A stretch of DNA of 64,000 nt from an uncultured Latescibacterota bacterium (GCA_958295785.1 OY282377.1:944394-1008393), one strand, 5' to 3'. Positions 8,444-18,274 are shown, numbered from the stretch's first letter. Notes: generated from the letters alone by a model not told the origin. A program made the numbers and translations.

Positions 8444-9009
8444 GGATTTTTGAGGGGATCCGTGTCGGCGCGTGGCGGGCCGATGATTTCATTGTAGATG
8501 ATGGCTTTGCGAACCGTAGCGGGTTCAAAATCGAGTTTCAGGCGGCGTTTGCGTTTGGGACGGATGACGCCCTGCGTTTGAGATGCGCGTACAAATGGGG
8601 TTTGGCCTTCGGTATAAGACGAGTCGTCAGAGACCGGGCGTTTGCCGCGAATCGCGTGAAATTCCGGCCCTGTGTCGGTCTCGTCAACGGGGCGTTTGCC
8701 CTGCACCTCCCGAAACTCAGGCCCTGTATCTGCTTCGGAAACCGGGCGTTTGCCCTGCACCTCTCGAAATTCTGAAGGCGATTTTGGCGCGGGTTCGGGT
8801 TCTGGCTCGGAGGAACCGAAGAGCATATCCCATTCAGAGAGGTCGATCTCTTTGTCGTCAAAGGGATCGTTGGCGGCCACGTCTCGAGACGGGGGCTTGC
8901 GCTGGAGTTTGGATTCATCGGGTTCGCGTTCCCCGCGCAGCTTTTTGAGCAACGACGACAAGAGACCGAAGAGCGCGAACGCGATGATGGCGATGATTTC
9001 TTTTTCCAT
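8440..9009 (-). CDS. Membrane-anchored hypothetical protein with 18-residue repeats
   Basis: 189 residues. An N-terminal transmembrane helix (about residues 4-22, IIAIIAFALFGLLSSLL) is followed by a charged, acidic, low-complexity region. This contains three tandem repeats of about 18 residues of the type EFREVQGKRPVSEADTGP (about residues 81-135), the last one diverged. A basic KRKRRLKLDF stretch and a conserved-looking tail (TVRKAIIYNEIIGPPR) follow. It starts two bases after floA ends, so it is probably cotranscribed with floA and nfeD and may be an accessory part of that membrane-microdomain system. Function unknown. Confidence 0.7.
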   Translation of the reverse strand: MEKEIIAIIAFALFGLLSSLLKKLRGEREPDESKLQRKPPSRDVAANDPFDDKEIDLSEWDMLFGSSEPEPEPAPKSPSEFREVQGKRPVSEADTGPEFREVQGKRPVDETDTGPEFHAIRGKRPVSDDSSYTEGQTPFVRASQTQGVIRPKRKRRLKLDFEPATVRKAIIYNEIIGPPRADTDPLKNP

Positions 9010-9011
9010 GG

Positions 9012-9968
9012 TTAGGTGTTCTCCTCCTCTTCAGTCTCGCCGGCAATGCCTTCGCGCATTTGCGTGTCGGCTTCGATGTTTCGCATGCGGTAGTAGTCCA
9101 TAATGCCGAGGTTGCCGCTGCGGAAGGCGTCGGACATGGCGCGGGGCACTTCGGCTTCGGCTTCGACCACTGTGGCGCGCATTTCTTGCTCGCGTGCGAC
9201 GGCCATGGCGCGGCGTTCTTCGGCGCGTGCCTGTGCGATGTTTTTGTCGGCTTCGGCCTGATCCGTTTGGAGTTTCGCACCGATGTTGTCGCCCACATCC
9301 ACATCGGCGATGTCGATAGAGAGTATTTCGTAGGCCGTGCCCGAGTCGAGGCCCTTGTCGAGCACGGTTTTGGAAATCAGATCGGGATTTTCGAGCACGT
9401 CTTTGTGGGTTTCCGAGGAGCCGATGGTGGTGACAATGCCCTCGCCCACGCGCGCCATAATGGTTTCTTCGCCCGCGCCGCCGACCAAGCGTTCTATGTT
9501 GGCGCGCACGGTGACGCGAGACGTGGCTTTGACCTGTATGCCATCTTTGGCAACGGCGGTGACCATAGGGGTGGAAATGACTTTGGGATTGACGCTGACC
9601 TGCACGGCTTCGAGCACATTGCGCCCGGCCAGGTCAATGGCGGCGGCGCGTTCGCGCGTGAGACCAATCCCCGCTTTGTCTGCGGCGATGAGGGCGTTGA
9701 CGACATTTTCAACGTGGCCGCCTGCCAAATAGTGGGCTTCGAGAAATGCAGTGGGAATTTCGAGGCCGGCTTTGGTCGCGTTGATTTGCGAGCCTAAGAT
9801 GGTGCGCGGAGGCACGCGGCGCAAGCGCATGCCAATGAGTTCGCCAATGCCGATACGCACGCGCGCGGCAAGGGCGGAAATCCAGAGGCCGACCGGAATA
9901 AAGTAAAAGAAAAGCGAGAACACGAGGATAATGGCAATGACTGAGAAGAGAAGGAAAATGGCGTCCAT
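9012..9968 (-). CDS. floA: Flotillin-like protein FloA
   Basis: 318 residues, normal for FloA. An N-terminal hydrophobic segment (residues 4-35) is followed by the FloA hallmark sequences [17 protein letters not shown] and [23 protein letters not shown], then a long Ala/Glu-rich coiled coil ([20 protein letters not shown]). FloA scaffolds functional membrane microdomains. Its usual partner, a NfeD-type protein, lies directly upstream, 43 bp away. The AAGGAG site supports the start. Confidence 0.93.
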   Translation of the reverse strand: MDAIFLLFSVIAIILVFSLFFYFIPVGLWISALAARVRIGIGELIGMRLRRVPPRTILGSQINATKAGLEIPTAFLEAHYLAGGHVENVVNALIAADKAGIGLTRERAAAIDLAGRNVLEAVQVSVNPKVISTPMVTAVAKDGIQVKATSRVTVRANIERLVGGAGEETIMARVGEGIVTTIGSSETHKDVLENPDLISKTVLDKGLDSGTAYEILSIDIADVDVGDNIGAKLQTDQAEADKNIAQARAEERRAMAVAREQEMRATVVEAEAEVPRAMSDAFRSGNLGIMDYYRMRNIEADTQMREGIAGETEEEENT

Positions 9969-10011
9969 AAAAAGCTCCTTAAAAATGGGCGTGGTCCGAC
10001 AGCCTTGGGAT

Positions 10012-11346
10012 TTACGTGTCTTCCGCCTGTCGCACGATCACGCGGCTGCCTTCAACTTCGACAACGGTGATGGGCGTGTCTTTGGCGAGATAGTCGCCCT
10101 CGGTGGATACGCTGATGCGGCGGTTCTTGAACAAGCCCGTGCCTCCGGGGCGCAGGTCGGTAAATGCCGTGCCCGACGCGCCCAAAAGGTCGCTGTAGGG
10201 TGCGGCGACATATCCTTCAGAGGCTTTTTCTTCGGTATCGAGCACCAGACGGCGCCACATCCTGGAGTCGGGCAGGGAACGCAAAATGAGAAGGCCGAGG
10301 ACACCGGTGAGAATGATAGCCATGAACAGGGGCGTGAGCACGGTGCTGATGTCGTCCCATGTCCAGAGTTCAAAGCGGCCCATCAGGCTCAAGAACAGGC
10401 TGGTCAAGATCAGAAGGCCGCCGGGGATGGCGAGCAAACCAAAACCCATGACGAAGAACAGGTCGATGAAAATGAGCGCGATGCCGAGGAGGAAGATGAG
10501 AATTTCAGTCCAATTGGCCAGGTTGATGAGCAGGTGACTGCCAAAAAACAAACCCAGACAAATTAAGCCGATGCTGCCCCCAATGCCCCAGCCCGGGCTT
10601 TGGATTTCAAAGAGCAGGCCGAGAAAGCCCAAGGTCATGAGCAACGACGCCAGATAGGGATGGGTGAGATAGCGCACGGCTTGTTCGGCCCAATTGGTCG
10701 ATTGGTGGATGATGCTGGCTTGCACGAGGTCGTAGTATTTGAGCACGGCGATGAGTTTTTCCGATTCGTTTTTTTCCGCGATTTTGTGTTCGGCAATGCC
10801 GTGTTCCACGGCTTCTTCTGTGGTGAGGGTGAGCAATTTGCCCTTGGGGGCCAAATCTTCGATATCGACGTCTTCGTCGACCATTGCCTCGGCCAATTTG
10901 GAGGAGCGGCCGGTTTTTTCGGCTGTGGCTTTCATTTCGTTGCGAAAGTAAGAGATAATTTTTTCGCTGGCTTTGTTGCCCTGCATGTCGACGGCTGTGG
11001 CCGCGCCTATGGTGCCGCCTTCGGTCATGATGATATGGTCGGTTGCCAAAGAGATGAGCGCGCCGGCAGATATAGCGCGGGGATTGATAAAGGCGATGGT
11101 TTTGACGTCGCTGTAGAGGATGGCGTCTCGGATGTCGAGGGCCGCGTCGAGGGCGCCGCCGGGCGTGTCGATTTCGAATATGACAGCGGCGGCCCCCCCG
11201 CTTTCTGCTTCGTCCATCACGCGGATGACAAAAGCGGCGACGCCGCCTTCAATGGTGCCGCTGATTTTGGCGACGTGTACTTCCGCGGCCCGAGCGGGCG
11301 AGCCGAGCGCGAGGCTGAGAACAAAGAGTGTCAATACGGATTTCAC
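10012..11346 (-). CDS. NfeD family membrane-bound serine protease (ClpP class)
   Basis: A GTG at 11346 has GGGAGA eight bases upstream and opens a typical signal peptide ([17 protein letters not shown]); the ATG at 11361 is the alternative. A ClpP-fold domain follows, with the EIDTPGGA loop and the catalytic Ser in [14 protein letters not shown], as in the 1510-N/STOPP proteases. Four or five transmembrane helices come next, then a C-terminal NfeD OB-fold domain ([20 protein letters not shown]). It probably cleaves membrane proteins and works with FloA in membrane microdomains. Confidence 0.92.
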   Translation of the reverse strand: MKSVLTLFVLSLALGSPARAAEVHVAKISGTIEGGVAAFVIRVMDEAESGGAAAVIFEIDTPGGALDAALDIRDAILYSDVKTIAFINPRAISAGALISLATDHIIMTEGGTIGAATAVDMQGNKASEKIISYFRNEMKATAEKTGRSSKLAEAMVDEDVDIEDLAPKGKLLTLTTEEAVEHGIAEHKIAEKNESEKLIAVLKYYDLVQASIIHQSTNWAEQAVRYLTHPYLASLLMTLGFLGLLFEIQSPGWGIGGSIGLICLGLFFGSHLLINLANWTEILIFLLGIALIFIDLFFVMGFGLLAIPGGLLILTSLFLSLMGRFELWTWDDISTVLTPLFMAIILTGVLGLLILRSLPDSRMWRRLVLDTEEKASEGYVAAPYSDLLGASGTAFTDLRPGGTGLFKNRRISVSTEGDYLAKDTPITVVEVEGSRVIVRQAEDT

Positions 11347-11476
11347 GGCGGAATCTCCCATGCGTATATTTTCATATACCTTATATCGAGGCGGTTGTCA
11401 ATCATTATTGATACCCGATGCCAAACATTTTTGCGGTTTGACAAGTGCCTTAGAGATGGCTTGGCGATCAGAGGAA

Positions 11477-11528
11477 AAACAAAAAGCACCTGTGACAAAT
11501 CGCAATGTCGCAAGTGCTTTTTTGTTTT
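11477..11528 (-). terminator. Rho-independent terminator after tRNA-Met
   Basis: On the reverse strand, AACAAAAAAGCAC pairs with GTGCTTTTTGTT around an inner GCGACATT/GTCAC hairpin, and ends in T-rich sequence. Confidence 0.7.
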
Positions 11529-11529
11529 T

Positions 11530-11605
11530 TGGTAGCGGCAGAGGGACTCGAACCCCCGACCCATGGATTATGATTCCACTGCTCTCCCAACTGAGCTATG
11601 CCGCC
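11530..11605 (-). tRNA. tRNA-Met (CAT)
   Basis: 76 nt with encoded CCA. The acceptor GGCGGCA pairs with TGCCGCT (one G-U), the D arm is AGCTCAGTTGGGAGAGC, the anticodon loop ATCATAA gives CAT, and the T arm is GGGGGTTCGAGTCCCTC. The G1-U72 pair and the loop argue against the initiator. Lysidine-type tRNA-Ile cannot be fully excluded. Confidence 0.92.
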
Positions 11606-11625
11606 ACTTGATGTCAGGACAAACA

Positions 11626-11654
11626 ATAATACGGGAAAACGCTTCTGGTGTCAA
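11626..11654 (-). promoter_or_regulatory. Sigma-70-type promoter of tRNA-Met
   Basis: TTGACA (11654-11649), a 17-base spacer, then TATTAT (11631-11626). This is a near-consensus promoter 20 bases upstream of the tRNA. Confidence 0.8.
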
Positions 11655-11837
11655 GCATTCACAAAGCATTATGATCCAGCGTTGTCCGCTCCGAATCCCT
11701 CGCATTGTGCTTCAAGCCGCTTCCGCTTTCATTTGGGTTCTTTGAAAATGAGAAGCACCTTCGGCGCGAGGCAGGGCCGCTCTCTTTGGTTGTCCAATAA
11801 GGATTGAAAATTTTTTGATCGAGGTCAACCAAATTTA

Positions 11838-11949
11838 GAGTCCCTAACAAAAAGAAATCAAGCGTCTGAAACAGATGAGTGAACACCCGCAGGAACGCCT
11901 CAAAGGCGGCCTCTCACAAATCCATGGCAACGCTTTTTGTTAGGGACTC
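11838..11949. repeat. 112-bp MITE-like element
   Basis: Perfect 17-bp terminal inverted repeats: GAGTCCCTAACAAAAAG and its complement at the other end. The element is flanked by TTA on both sides (11835-11837 and 11950-11952), consistent with a 2-3-bp TA/TTA duplication. The 78-bp interior has no coding frame. No matching transposase is seen in the window. Confidence 0.75.
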
Positions 11950-11977
11950 TTAGTGCAGATGCGTGATCGGGCGAAGG

Positions 11978-13261
11978 TTAATTCACCGGTTCGAGCACCT
12001 CTTTGCCGCCCATATAAGGTCGCAAGACTTGGGGGATGGTGACGCTGCCATCGCTGTTTTGGCACTGTTCAACGATTGCGGGAATGATGCGGCTGGTCGC
12101 CAGGCCCGAGGCGTTGAGGGTGTGGACAAATTCGTTTTTGCCGGTTTCTGTGCGTTTGAATCGGATGCGCCCGCGTCTGGCCTGATAGTCGCCTGCATTG
12201 GAGGCGGAGCTGACTTCTTTGTATTCGCCCATGCTCGGAATCCAGATTTCAATGTCGTAGGTTTTGACCATAGACGCGCTGACATCTCGCGCGGCGAGCA
12301 TGGAGACGCGGTGGTGCAAGCCGAGGGCCTGCACGAGTTTTTCGGCTTTGCCGATGAGTTCTTCGAGCGCGTCTTCGGCGTTTTCGGGGCGGGTAAATTG
12401 GAACATTTCGATTTTGTTGAACTGATGACCGCGAATCATGCCTCGCTCCTGCGTGCGGTAACTGCCCGCTTCCCTGCGATAACAGGGCGTGTACGCAAAG
12501 AATTTTTTGGGCAAGTCCGCTTCTAAAAGGATCTCGTCTCGGTAAAAGTTGATCAATGCGGTTTCAGAGGTGGGCAAGAGAAATTGCACTTTGTCGCCAC
12601 CGGTTTTGAGGTGAAACACATCGTCGGCAAATTTGGGAAATTGCCCGGCGGCAAAACCACAGGCTTCGTTGAGAATGTGGGGGGGCAAGACAAATTCGTA
12701 GCCGTCGTTGATGTGGCTGTCGATAAAAAAGTTGAGCAAGGCCCATTCGAGGCGCGCGCCGTCGCCGATGTAGAGCCAGAATCCCGTGCCCCCCATTTTG
12801 ACGCCGCGCTCGTAGTCGATCAGGCGAAGGTCGGTCACGAGGTCAACGTGATCTTTGGCGTGGAAATCGGGCGCGGGTTTTTCGCCCCAAGTGCGGATCA
12901 CGCGGTTGTTTTCTTTTCCTCCGGGCGGCACGTCGTCTGCCGGGATGTTGGGGAGGCCTTCGAGAAATGCGCGGATGCGTCGCTCGGTTTCCGCCAATTC
13001 GGTTTCGAGGGTTTTGATGCGGGCAGAGACGGCGCGCATTTCCCGTTGAACAGGGGCGATGTCTTCTCCGGCTTTTTTTCGGGCGGGAATCCGTGCGGAG
13101 ACCCTGTTGCGTTTTTCGCGCAGTTGCCCGACTTCTGCGATGTGTGCGCGGCGTTTTGCGTCCCAGGCGAGCAGGTCTGTAAAGTCTATGTCGTCCATGC
13201 GTTTTTTTAGGGCACGGGCGACGCGTTCGGGGGTTTGGCGAATGAGGTTGATGTCGAGCAT
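11978..13261 (-). CDS. serS: Seryl-tRNA synthetase
   Basis: 427 residues, the usual length. The N-terminal two-helix coiled-coil arm (about residues 30-100) is followed by the class II catalytic core. Motif 2 is seen in YRREAGSYRTQERGMIRGHQF and motif 3 near ASGLATSRIIPAIVEQCQN. It charges tRNA-Ser and selenocysteine tRNA with serine in the cytoplasm. It stands alone between a tRNA-Met/MITE region and a small divergent gene. Confidence 0.98.
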   Translation of the reverse strand: MLDINLIRQTPERVARALKKRMDDIDFTDLLAWDAKRRAHIAEVGQLREKRNRVSARIPARKKAGEDIAPVQREMRAVSARIKTLETELAETERRIRAFLEGLPNIPADDVPPGGKENNRVIRTWGEKPAPDFHAKDHVDLVTDLRLIDYERGVKMGGTGFWLYIGDGARLEWALLNFFIDSHINDGYEFVLPPHILNEACGFAAGQFPKFADDVFHLKTGGDKVQFLLPTSETALINFYRDEILLEADLPKKFFAYTPCYRREAGSYRTQERGMIRGHQFNKIEMFQFTRPENAEDALEELIGKAEKLVQALGLHHRVSMLAARDVSASMVKTYDIEIWIPSMGEYKEVSSASNAGDYQARRGRIRFKRTETGKNEFVHTLNASGLATSRIIPAIVEQCQNSDGSVTIPQVLRPYMGGKEVLEPVN

Positions 13262-13559
13262 AAATCAGTACTCCAAAAAAGAGGGTGTCAGATTGACCCC
13301 CCGCAGGGGCAAGGGTGGAATGATGGCGCGAAAAGTAAAAAAATGTGCCAATGTGTCGGACGCGATGGGGTCATTTTAACCAAAATTTTCAATACCCACC
13401 CCATGGGTTTTGAAAACAAAGAGTGAGGATTTTGCAATAAGCCTTGTGAAATCAGTCATTAAAAGGAAAAAAATAAAAAGAGAACAGAAGTGGCATTTGG
13501 TTTGCTATACATAGATGGCGATATTGAAACTGTCACCAACCCACATGAGGAGGGATCAC

Positions 13560-13730
13560 ATGGCACCTATCGAGTTGGAAAAACGCGACCAGATGGCTTA
13601 TTTGGCTCTGTATTATGCCATTCGCGGCGATGTTGACCGGTCTGAAAAAATTCGCGCAACATTGCGTCTCATAAACGCAACGCACAAACGGGTTCACATT
13701 GCCGCTCGGCAATTTGTCCCGGTTGTGTAA
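13560..13730 (+). CDS. Small protein of 56 residues
   Basis: An ATG at 13560 follows GAGGAGGG by six bases, and a strong terminator follows the stop, so this is a real monocistronic unit. The sequence MAPIELEKRDQMAYLALYYAIRGDVDRSEKI...VPVV is mostly helical and charged, with no membrane segment. I do not recognise a family. It faces away from serS. Confidence 0.65.
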   Translation: MAPIELEKRDQMAYLALYYAIRGDVDRSEKIRATLRLINATHKRVHIAARQFVPVV

Positions 13731-13763
13731 AACCAATGGTCGACGTTGGTCAAACCCACCTAT

Positions 13764-13787
13764 ATCTCGAGGATATGGGTGGGTTTT
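13764..13787 (+). terminator. Rho-independent terminator of the small gene
   Basis: AAACCCACC pairs with GGTGGGTTT, extended by TATATC/GATATG, and is followed by a T run. It lies about 33 bases after the stop. Confidence 0.85.
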
Positions 13788-13978
13788 TTGTTGGGGGTTG
13801 GGCACGCAGGGCATAAGGCCAGTTGTGAGGTTCGCACCGCGAATTTTAAGATACGCGCCTTTAATCCCAATCCGATATAGACTCGTAGGTGTCATCTGTC
13901 GATGGCTTTGGATCGCGTGGATGATGCCAACCCCTCACATAATCCATCCTCATTTCCCCTTTCAGGAGGGTTGGGGGG

Positions 13979-15109
13979 TCAACCGGCGATGAGTCCTTTT
14001 TGTTGCAGTGCGCGTTGTGCTTTTGCAAAGCCATCGGTGGCTGTGTGGTTTCTGCCCCATGCGACGAGTTCTGCCATGCCGCGTTGAAAGTCAACCCTGG
14101 GTTGAAAGCCCAGTGTTTTTTTGATAAGCGAAATATCGGCTGTGCCGTGGCGCGTGTCGCCGTGGCGATAGTTGCCGGTGATGTGCGGGGCGAGGTGTTC
14201 GAGGCCGAGAACTTTGGACAAGGTCAGGGCGACGCGTTCGATAGATGTGCCAATCCCGCTGCCGATGTTGAAGGCGCGGTAATCGCCATCGGATTTTTCC
14301 ATGGCGAGCAGGTTGGCCTGCACCACGTCGCGGACCGAGACGAAATCGCGCGATTGTTTGCCGTCTTCGTAGATCACGGGGCGTTTGCCGTTTTTGAGGC
14401 GGCTCATGAATATCGCGCTGACGCCTGTGTAGGGATTGGAAAGCGATTGTCGCGGGCCATAGATGTTGAAGCAGCGCAGGGCGATAGATGGGATTTTGTA
14501 CGCGCGGCCGATGTTGAGCACCATGTCTTCTTGGTGCATTTTGGTTTGTGCATAAATGGCATAGCAGACGCGCTGTGCGTCTTCGGGGATTGGCACGGGC
14601 GACATGTCTTTGCCGCATAAAGAACACTGGTGTTCCCACTGCGCCTTTCCGAGTTGGGCGTCTGGCCGCAGGTCCGGGTGCTGTGTGCCGTGTTCCGCGC
14701 AGGTGTAAAGCCCTTCGCCATAGCTGGTTTGCGACGCCGCGACAATGAGTTTTTCCACGCTGTGGTGGTGGTTGGCGAGGATGTCGAGCAAGTTCGCCGT
14801 GCCCCCGGTGTTGACGTCCACGTATTTTTTGATCTCGTATTGCGATTGCCCCATGCCGACCGCAGCGGCTTTGTGGAAGACAATTTCAATGCCCGCGAGT
14901 GCTTTTTTGAGCGCATCGCGGTCACGTATGTCGGCGTGGATAAATTCGGCATGGGGGTTGGCGTACTCCGGCACTGCGCCGTGGGGGTGTACTTGTGGAT
15001 CGAGGTTGTCGAAGATGCGAACGCGATGCCCGCGTTGTACGAGTTCATCGACGAGGTGGGAACCGACAAATCCCATCCCGCCGGTGACGAGAATGTTTTT
15101 CGGCGACAT
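13979..15109 (-). CDS. NAD-dependent sugar epimerase/dehydratase with zinc-knuckle insert
   Basis: 376 residues, extended SDR family. The Rossmann motif GGMGFVGSH (residues 10-18) binds NAD(P), and the active site is Ser/Thr at 126-129 with Y186-x3-K190 (YAQTK). Between them is an insert with C137, H140, C162 and C165 (CSLCGKD), which looks like a zinc site seen in one subgroup of nucleotide-sugar epimerases. It probably makes an NDP-sugar for the adjacent glycosyltransferases, six bases upstream in the same operon. The exact sugar is not assignable. Confidence 0.88.
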   Translation of the reverse strand: MSPKNILVTGGMGFVGSHLVDELVQRGHRVRIFDNLDPQVHPHGAVPEYANPHAEFIHADIRDRDALKKALAGIEIVFHKAAAVGMGQSQYEIKKYVDVNTGGTANLLDILANHHHSVEKLIVAASQTSYGEGLYTCAEHGTQHPDLRPDAQLGKAQWEHQCSLCGKDMSPVPIPEDAQRVCYAIYAQTKMHQEDMVLNIGRAYKIPSIALRCFNIYGPRQSLSNPYTGVSAIFMSRLKNGKRPVIYEDGKQSRDFVSVRDVVQANLLAMEKSDGDYRAFNIGSGIGTSIERVALTLSKVLGLEHLAPHITGNYRHGDTRHGTADISLIKKTLGFQPRVDFQRGMAELVAWGRNHTATDGFAKAQRALQQKGLIAG

Positions 15110-15115
15110 AGATGG

Positions 15116-16045
15116 CTATTCCAAAGTTTTGCGGATGTTGAATTTTTCGTTGGGCCGAGGGCCTCGGGTGAACATGTCGGCGAGCAGGCCCGTGCAGACG
15201 AATTGCACGCCGATCACAGTGAGGAAGACGCCGAGCATCAGCAGGGGGTAGCGGTATTGAATGGTGCCGGTTTGCAACCAGAGCGATGCGATGAAGATGT
15301 TGATCAGCATTCCCAAGATGCCAAAGATGAGGCCCACCGTGCCGAACAAGTGGAGCGGGCGGCTCATGTATTTGCCGATGTACATGACGGTGAGCAGGTC
15401 GAAAAAACCCTTGAACAGGCGCCCCCAACCGTATTTGGTGACGCCAAATTGCCGGGGGTGATGCCGCACCGGAATTTCGCCGATGCGGTAGCCTTCCATG
15501 TGGGCGAGCACCGGGATGTAGCGATGGAGTTCGCCGAAAACGCGCACGTCTTTGACGACTTCGTTGCGATAGGCTTTGAGGCCGCAATTAAAGTCGTGAA
15601 TGTCGATGCCCGAGACGCAACCGGTGACCCAGTTGAAAAATTTGGAGGGCAGGGTTTTGCCCAAGGGGTCGAAGCGTTTTTTTTTCCAGCCCGAGACGAG
15701 GTCGTAGCCCTCTTCGAGTTTGTCCAGCAGGTTGGGGATTTCCGCCGGGTCGTCTTGCAGGTCCGCGTCCATAGTGATGACATAGGTGCCGCGTGCGCGT
15801 TGAAAGCCCGCGGTATACGCCGCGGCTTTGCCAAAGTTGCGCCGAAATTGGATGACCTTCACCTGGGGATGGGCAGCGTGCAGTTCTTGGAGGACGTTGA
15901 TCGAACCGTCGGTGCTGCCGTCGTCGATGAAGAGGACTTCGTAGGTCAGGGCTTGTTTGGCGAGCGCGTTTTGGATTTGCTGCATGAGCGGGCGCAGGCT
16001 TTCTCGCTCGTTGAGCAGGGGTATGACGAGGGTGAGGTCAAGCAT
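15116..16045 (-). CDS. Family 2 glycosyltransferase, polyprenyl-phosphate sugar type
   Basis: 309 residues from an ATG at 16045, where homologous sequence begins (LTLVIPLLNERESL). The GT-A fold has VLFIDDGSTDGS, MDADLQDDP (the metal-binding D-x-D region) and a QFRRNFGKAAAY segment, then two C-terminal transmembrane helices (GTVGLIFGILGMLINIFI and GVFLTVIGVQF). This is the DPM1/GtrB-type architecture, transferring a sugar to undecaprenyl phosphate. The PMT-like gene upstream could use that lipid-linked sugar. Confidence 0.92.
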   Translation of the reverse strand: MLDLTLVIPLLNERESLRPLMQQIQNALAKQALTYEVLFIDDGSTDGSINVLQELHAAHPQVKVIQFRRNFGKAAAYTAGFQRARGTYVITMDADLQDDPAEIPNLLDKLEEGYDLVSGWKKKRFDPLGKTLPSKFFNWVTGCVSGIDIHDFNCGLKAYRNEVVKDVRVFGELHRYIPVLAHMEGYRIGEIPVRHHPRQFGVTKYGWGRLFKGFFDLLTVMYIGKYMSRPLHLFGTVGLIFGILGMLINIFIASLWLQTGTIQYRYPLLMLGVFLTVIGVQFVCTGLLADMFTRGPRPNEKFNIRKTLE

Positions 16046-16130
16046 GGGACGAGACGTGTTTGAGGTTGAAAGCGGCGGGTCAAGACAAAGATAGCAAAGT
16101 GCGGTTTTTTTGACAAATCCGAATGGGGCG

Positions 16131-17696
16131 TCACTTGAATGACAAGACGTAGGTGTCGGGGTTGGGGATGACGTGGATGACTTCAAAGCGGTCAGCGCGT
16201 GCCTGAATCGCGGGAACGAGAAATTCGGGCGTGGATCGGAATCCGATTTGGTCAACGACGACGATGTCGATGCCGTTTTTTTCAAAGTCGGCGATGATCT
16301 GATCAGGGGCTTTCCAGGGGTACCCCGCGGTTTTGCGGTTGGCAACCGCGTTCATCAAAAAGGGTTTGCGGCAGGCGATTTTGACGTGTGGATCCGTGTT
16401 GTTCTTGATCCATTCCCCGGCGGCGAAGTAGTTGCCCCAGTTGGGTGGAAACCGCCCGATGCGGTCGGCGAGGTCGTGGGTCGCAAAGAGGTTTGAGGCG
16501 AGGAGAAAAAGACAAAAGAATACGGGGCCAGCGCGAGAGGCGGATTTCTTCAGGGTTTTGGCGAGCAGGCCGAGGAGTTCGGCAACGCTGGCGAGCGCGG
16601 CGCAGAACAACATGGGAATGGCCGGGACGAGGAAGCGCACATCTGCCCACACTTGCGGCCAGAGCATGTGGAGGCCTAAATAGCAGGTGAGATAGACGGC
16701 CAATAGGTGGCGTCTCATCAGGCCAGTGACCAAGGCGTAGAGGATCAAGCCGGAAAAGACGAGGCCGATAAAAACATTTGCTTCGCCAAAAGAGGGGACG
16801 AAAATTTGGGGGATGACGTGTAGGCCATAGCTTTCAAAATTGGCACTGATGCGTTCGATCAGCGTGGGGAATGTGAGAGGCCCTTCTTCCGGGCGATAGG
16901 GGTTGATGCTGAACAGTTGGCGGATGTAGTCGTTGCCGCCGAGTGTTGCAGTGCGGATTTGCCACGGAAGGGCGAGCAGAAAACTCCCGCCCGCGATGAT
17001 GCCCGCTTCTTTCCATTTTTTGTGCAAAAGAAAAAAAAGCACGCCCGTGCCGACGAGAAGGATGCCCGCGCTGCGAATGTAGTACGCGGCGATGATGGCG
17101 AGTGTTGCGAGGCCGAGTTGGGCACTGGGCGACTCGGCGTTGTGTGCGCGATGCAACAACAGGAGGGCCAAGAGGGAAAATGTCAGGAAGGGGATTTCGG
17201 ACATGACTTGGTGCGAAAAATTCAACAGCGGAGGCGAGACCAGGCACAACGCGCTCACGCCCAGGGCCAAGGGCAAGCCGGCAAAGCAACGGATGAGGCG
17301 ATAGGTGAGGGGGATTGAGATGGCGTAGAGGATGAGCACGAGCCCTTTGAGTGCGATGAGATTTCCCGGAAAGGCGATTTCAACGAGGGCGAGGAGAAGC
17401 GGAAAGCCAAAGGGATATTTGGTATGTGGAACGGGATCGCCGCCGCCAATGGTTTCCACAAGCCCGCGTCCATCCGCGAGGGAGCGACCCAGGTTGATGA
17501 AGTTGGCGTTGTCGCCACTGAGGGAGAGGTTGGCGTCAAAAAGAAGCAGGCCCATGAGCAACCCGCACAGGCCGAGCGCGGGCAAAAAATAGGGTTTGCT
17601 TTCGCATCGCGTCAGGTCAAAAGTCCGTCTTGAGACACGAGGGACTGGGGCTGCTGATGGCGTTGTTTGACGGCGCGTGCGGCGTTTTTTTGCCAT
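16131..17696 (-). CDS. PMT/ArnT-like membrane glycosyltransferase
   Basis: 521 residues from ATG 17696 (MAKKRRTRRQT), with a basic N-terminus and about ten transmembrane helices. An acidic loop motif, LSLSGDNANFINLGRSLADG, follows the first helix, as in GT39/GT83 enzymes that use polyprenyl-phosphate sugars. A soluble C-terminal domain with KIACRKPFLMNAVANRKTAGYP ends the protein. The frame is open further upstream through a tandem repeat, so the longer 557-residue reading is unlikely. It is the first gene of an operon with the GT2 and epimerase genes. Confidence 0.85.
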   Translation of the reverse strand: MAKKRRTRRQTTPSAAPVPRVSRRTFDLTRCESKPYFLPALGLCGLLMGLLLFDANLSLSGDNANFINLGRSLADGRGLVETIGGGDPVPHTKYPFGFPLLLALVEIAFPGNLIALKGLVLILYAISIPLTYRLIRCFAGLPLALGVSALCLVSPPLLNFSHQVMSEIPFLTFSLLALLLLHRAHNAESPSAQLGLATLAIIAAYYIRSAGILLVGTGVLFFLLHKKWKEAGIIAGGSFLLALPWQIRTATLGGNDYIRQLFSINPYRPEEGPLTFPTLIERISANFESYGLHVIPQIFVPSFGEANVFIGLVFSGLILYALVTGLMRRHLLAVYLTCYLGLHMLWPQVWADVRFLVPAIPMLFCAALASVAELLGLLAKTLKKSASRAGPVFFCLFLLASNLFATHDLADRIGRFPPNWGNYFAAGEWIKNNTDPHVKIACRKPFLMNAVANRKTAGYPWKAPDQIIADFEKNGIDIVVVDQIGFRSTPEFLVPAIQARADRFEVIHVIPNPDTYVLSFK

Positions 17697-17728
17697 TGGT
17701 TTTCTCGTAAAAAATAAGATGTATCCGC

Positions 17729-17939
17729 AGATGACGCCTAAGAACGCAACACCTGTAGGGACAGGCCCCAGTGCCTGTCCGAAGCGATAAGCAACCACAG
17801 GCATGTCCCGTAGTGCATAAATGCGGGAGCGTTAGATGACGCCTAAGAACGCAACACCTGTAGGGACAGGCCCCAGTGCCTGTCCGAAGCGATAAGCAAC
17901 CACAGGCCATGTCCCGTAGTGCATAAATGCGGGAGCGTT
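17729..17939. repeat. Tandem duplication of about 105 bp
   Basis: Two head-to-tail copies (17729-17833 and 17834-17939) that differ by one inserted base. Each includes the short palindrome GTAGGGACAGGCCCCAGTGC, found in related form at many intergenic sites. It lies upstream of the PMT-like gene. Confidence 0.9.
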
Positions 17940-18040
17940 CAGGGGCACCCGCTAGCGTATTGAGATACGAGAGTATGGGCTTGTTGGATATACTGTTGTG
18001 GCTGTCTCTCGTAAGAGGTATATTGCGCGAGGTGGTTTGA

Positions 18041-18274
18041 ATGCCGCTCTATCTCTATTTAGATGTCTATGCGTCCGGATCCGTGCCTTTGGGCTGGCGG
18101 CCCGTTCGAGGTGGGACTGTCAAATATCCGGTTCGCAATCGCGCTGTGCTGTTTGTGTTGAGAACCTTGCGGGCGGGCAGATGGCAAAAGGTTATCAAAA
18201 AAGGTAATTCGGGCGAAATCCATTATTTTGAACACGAATCCGGTGCTGTTGCTGGTGTGAAATTTTTTTGGTGA
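18041..18274 (+). CDS. Hypothetical 77-residue protein
   Basis: An ATG with GAGGTGG upstream. The sequence is basic with an aromatic C-terminus (GEIHYFEHESGAVAGVKFFW), a pattern of small single-domain beta proteins. I do not recognise the family. The next gene starts four bases after its stop, so the two form a pair followed by a terminator. The small two-gene layout would fit a toxin-antitoxin module, but nothing else proves it. Confidence 0.55.
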   Translation: MPLYLYLDVYASGSVPLGWRPVRGGTVKYPVRNRAVLFVLRTLRAGRWQKVIKKGNSGEIHYFEHESGAVAGVKFFW

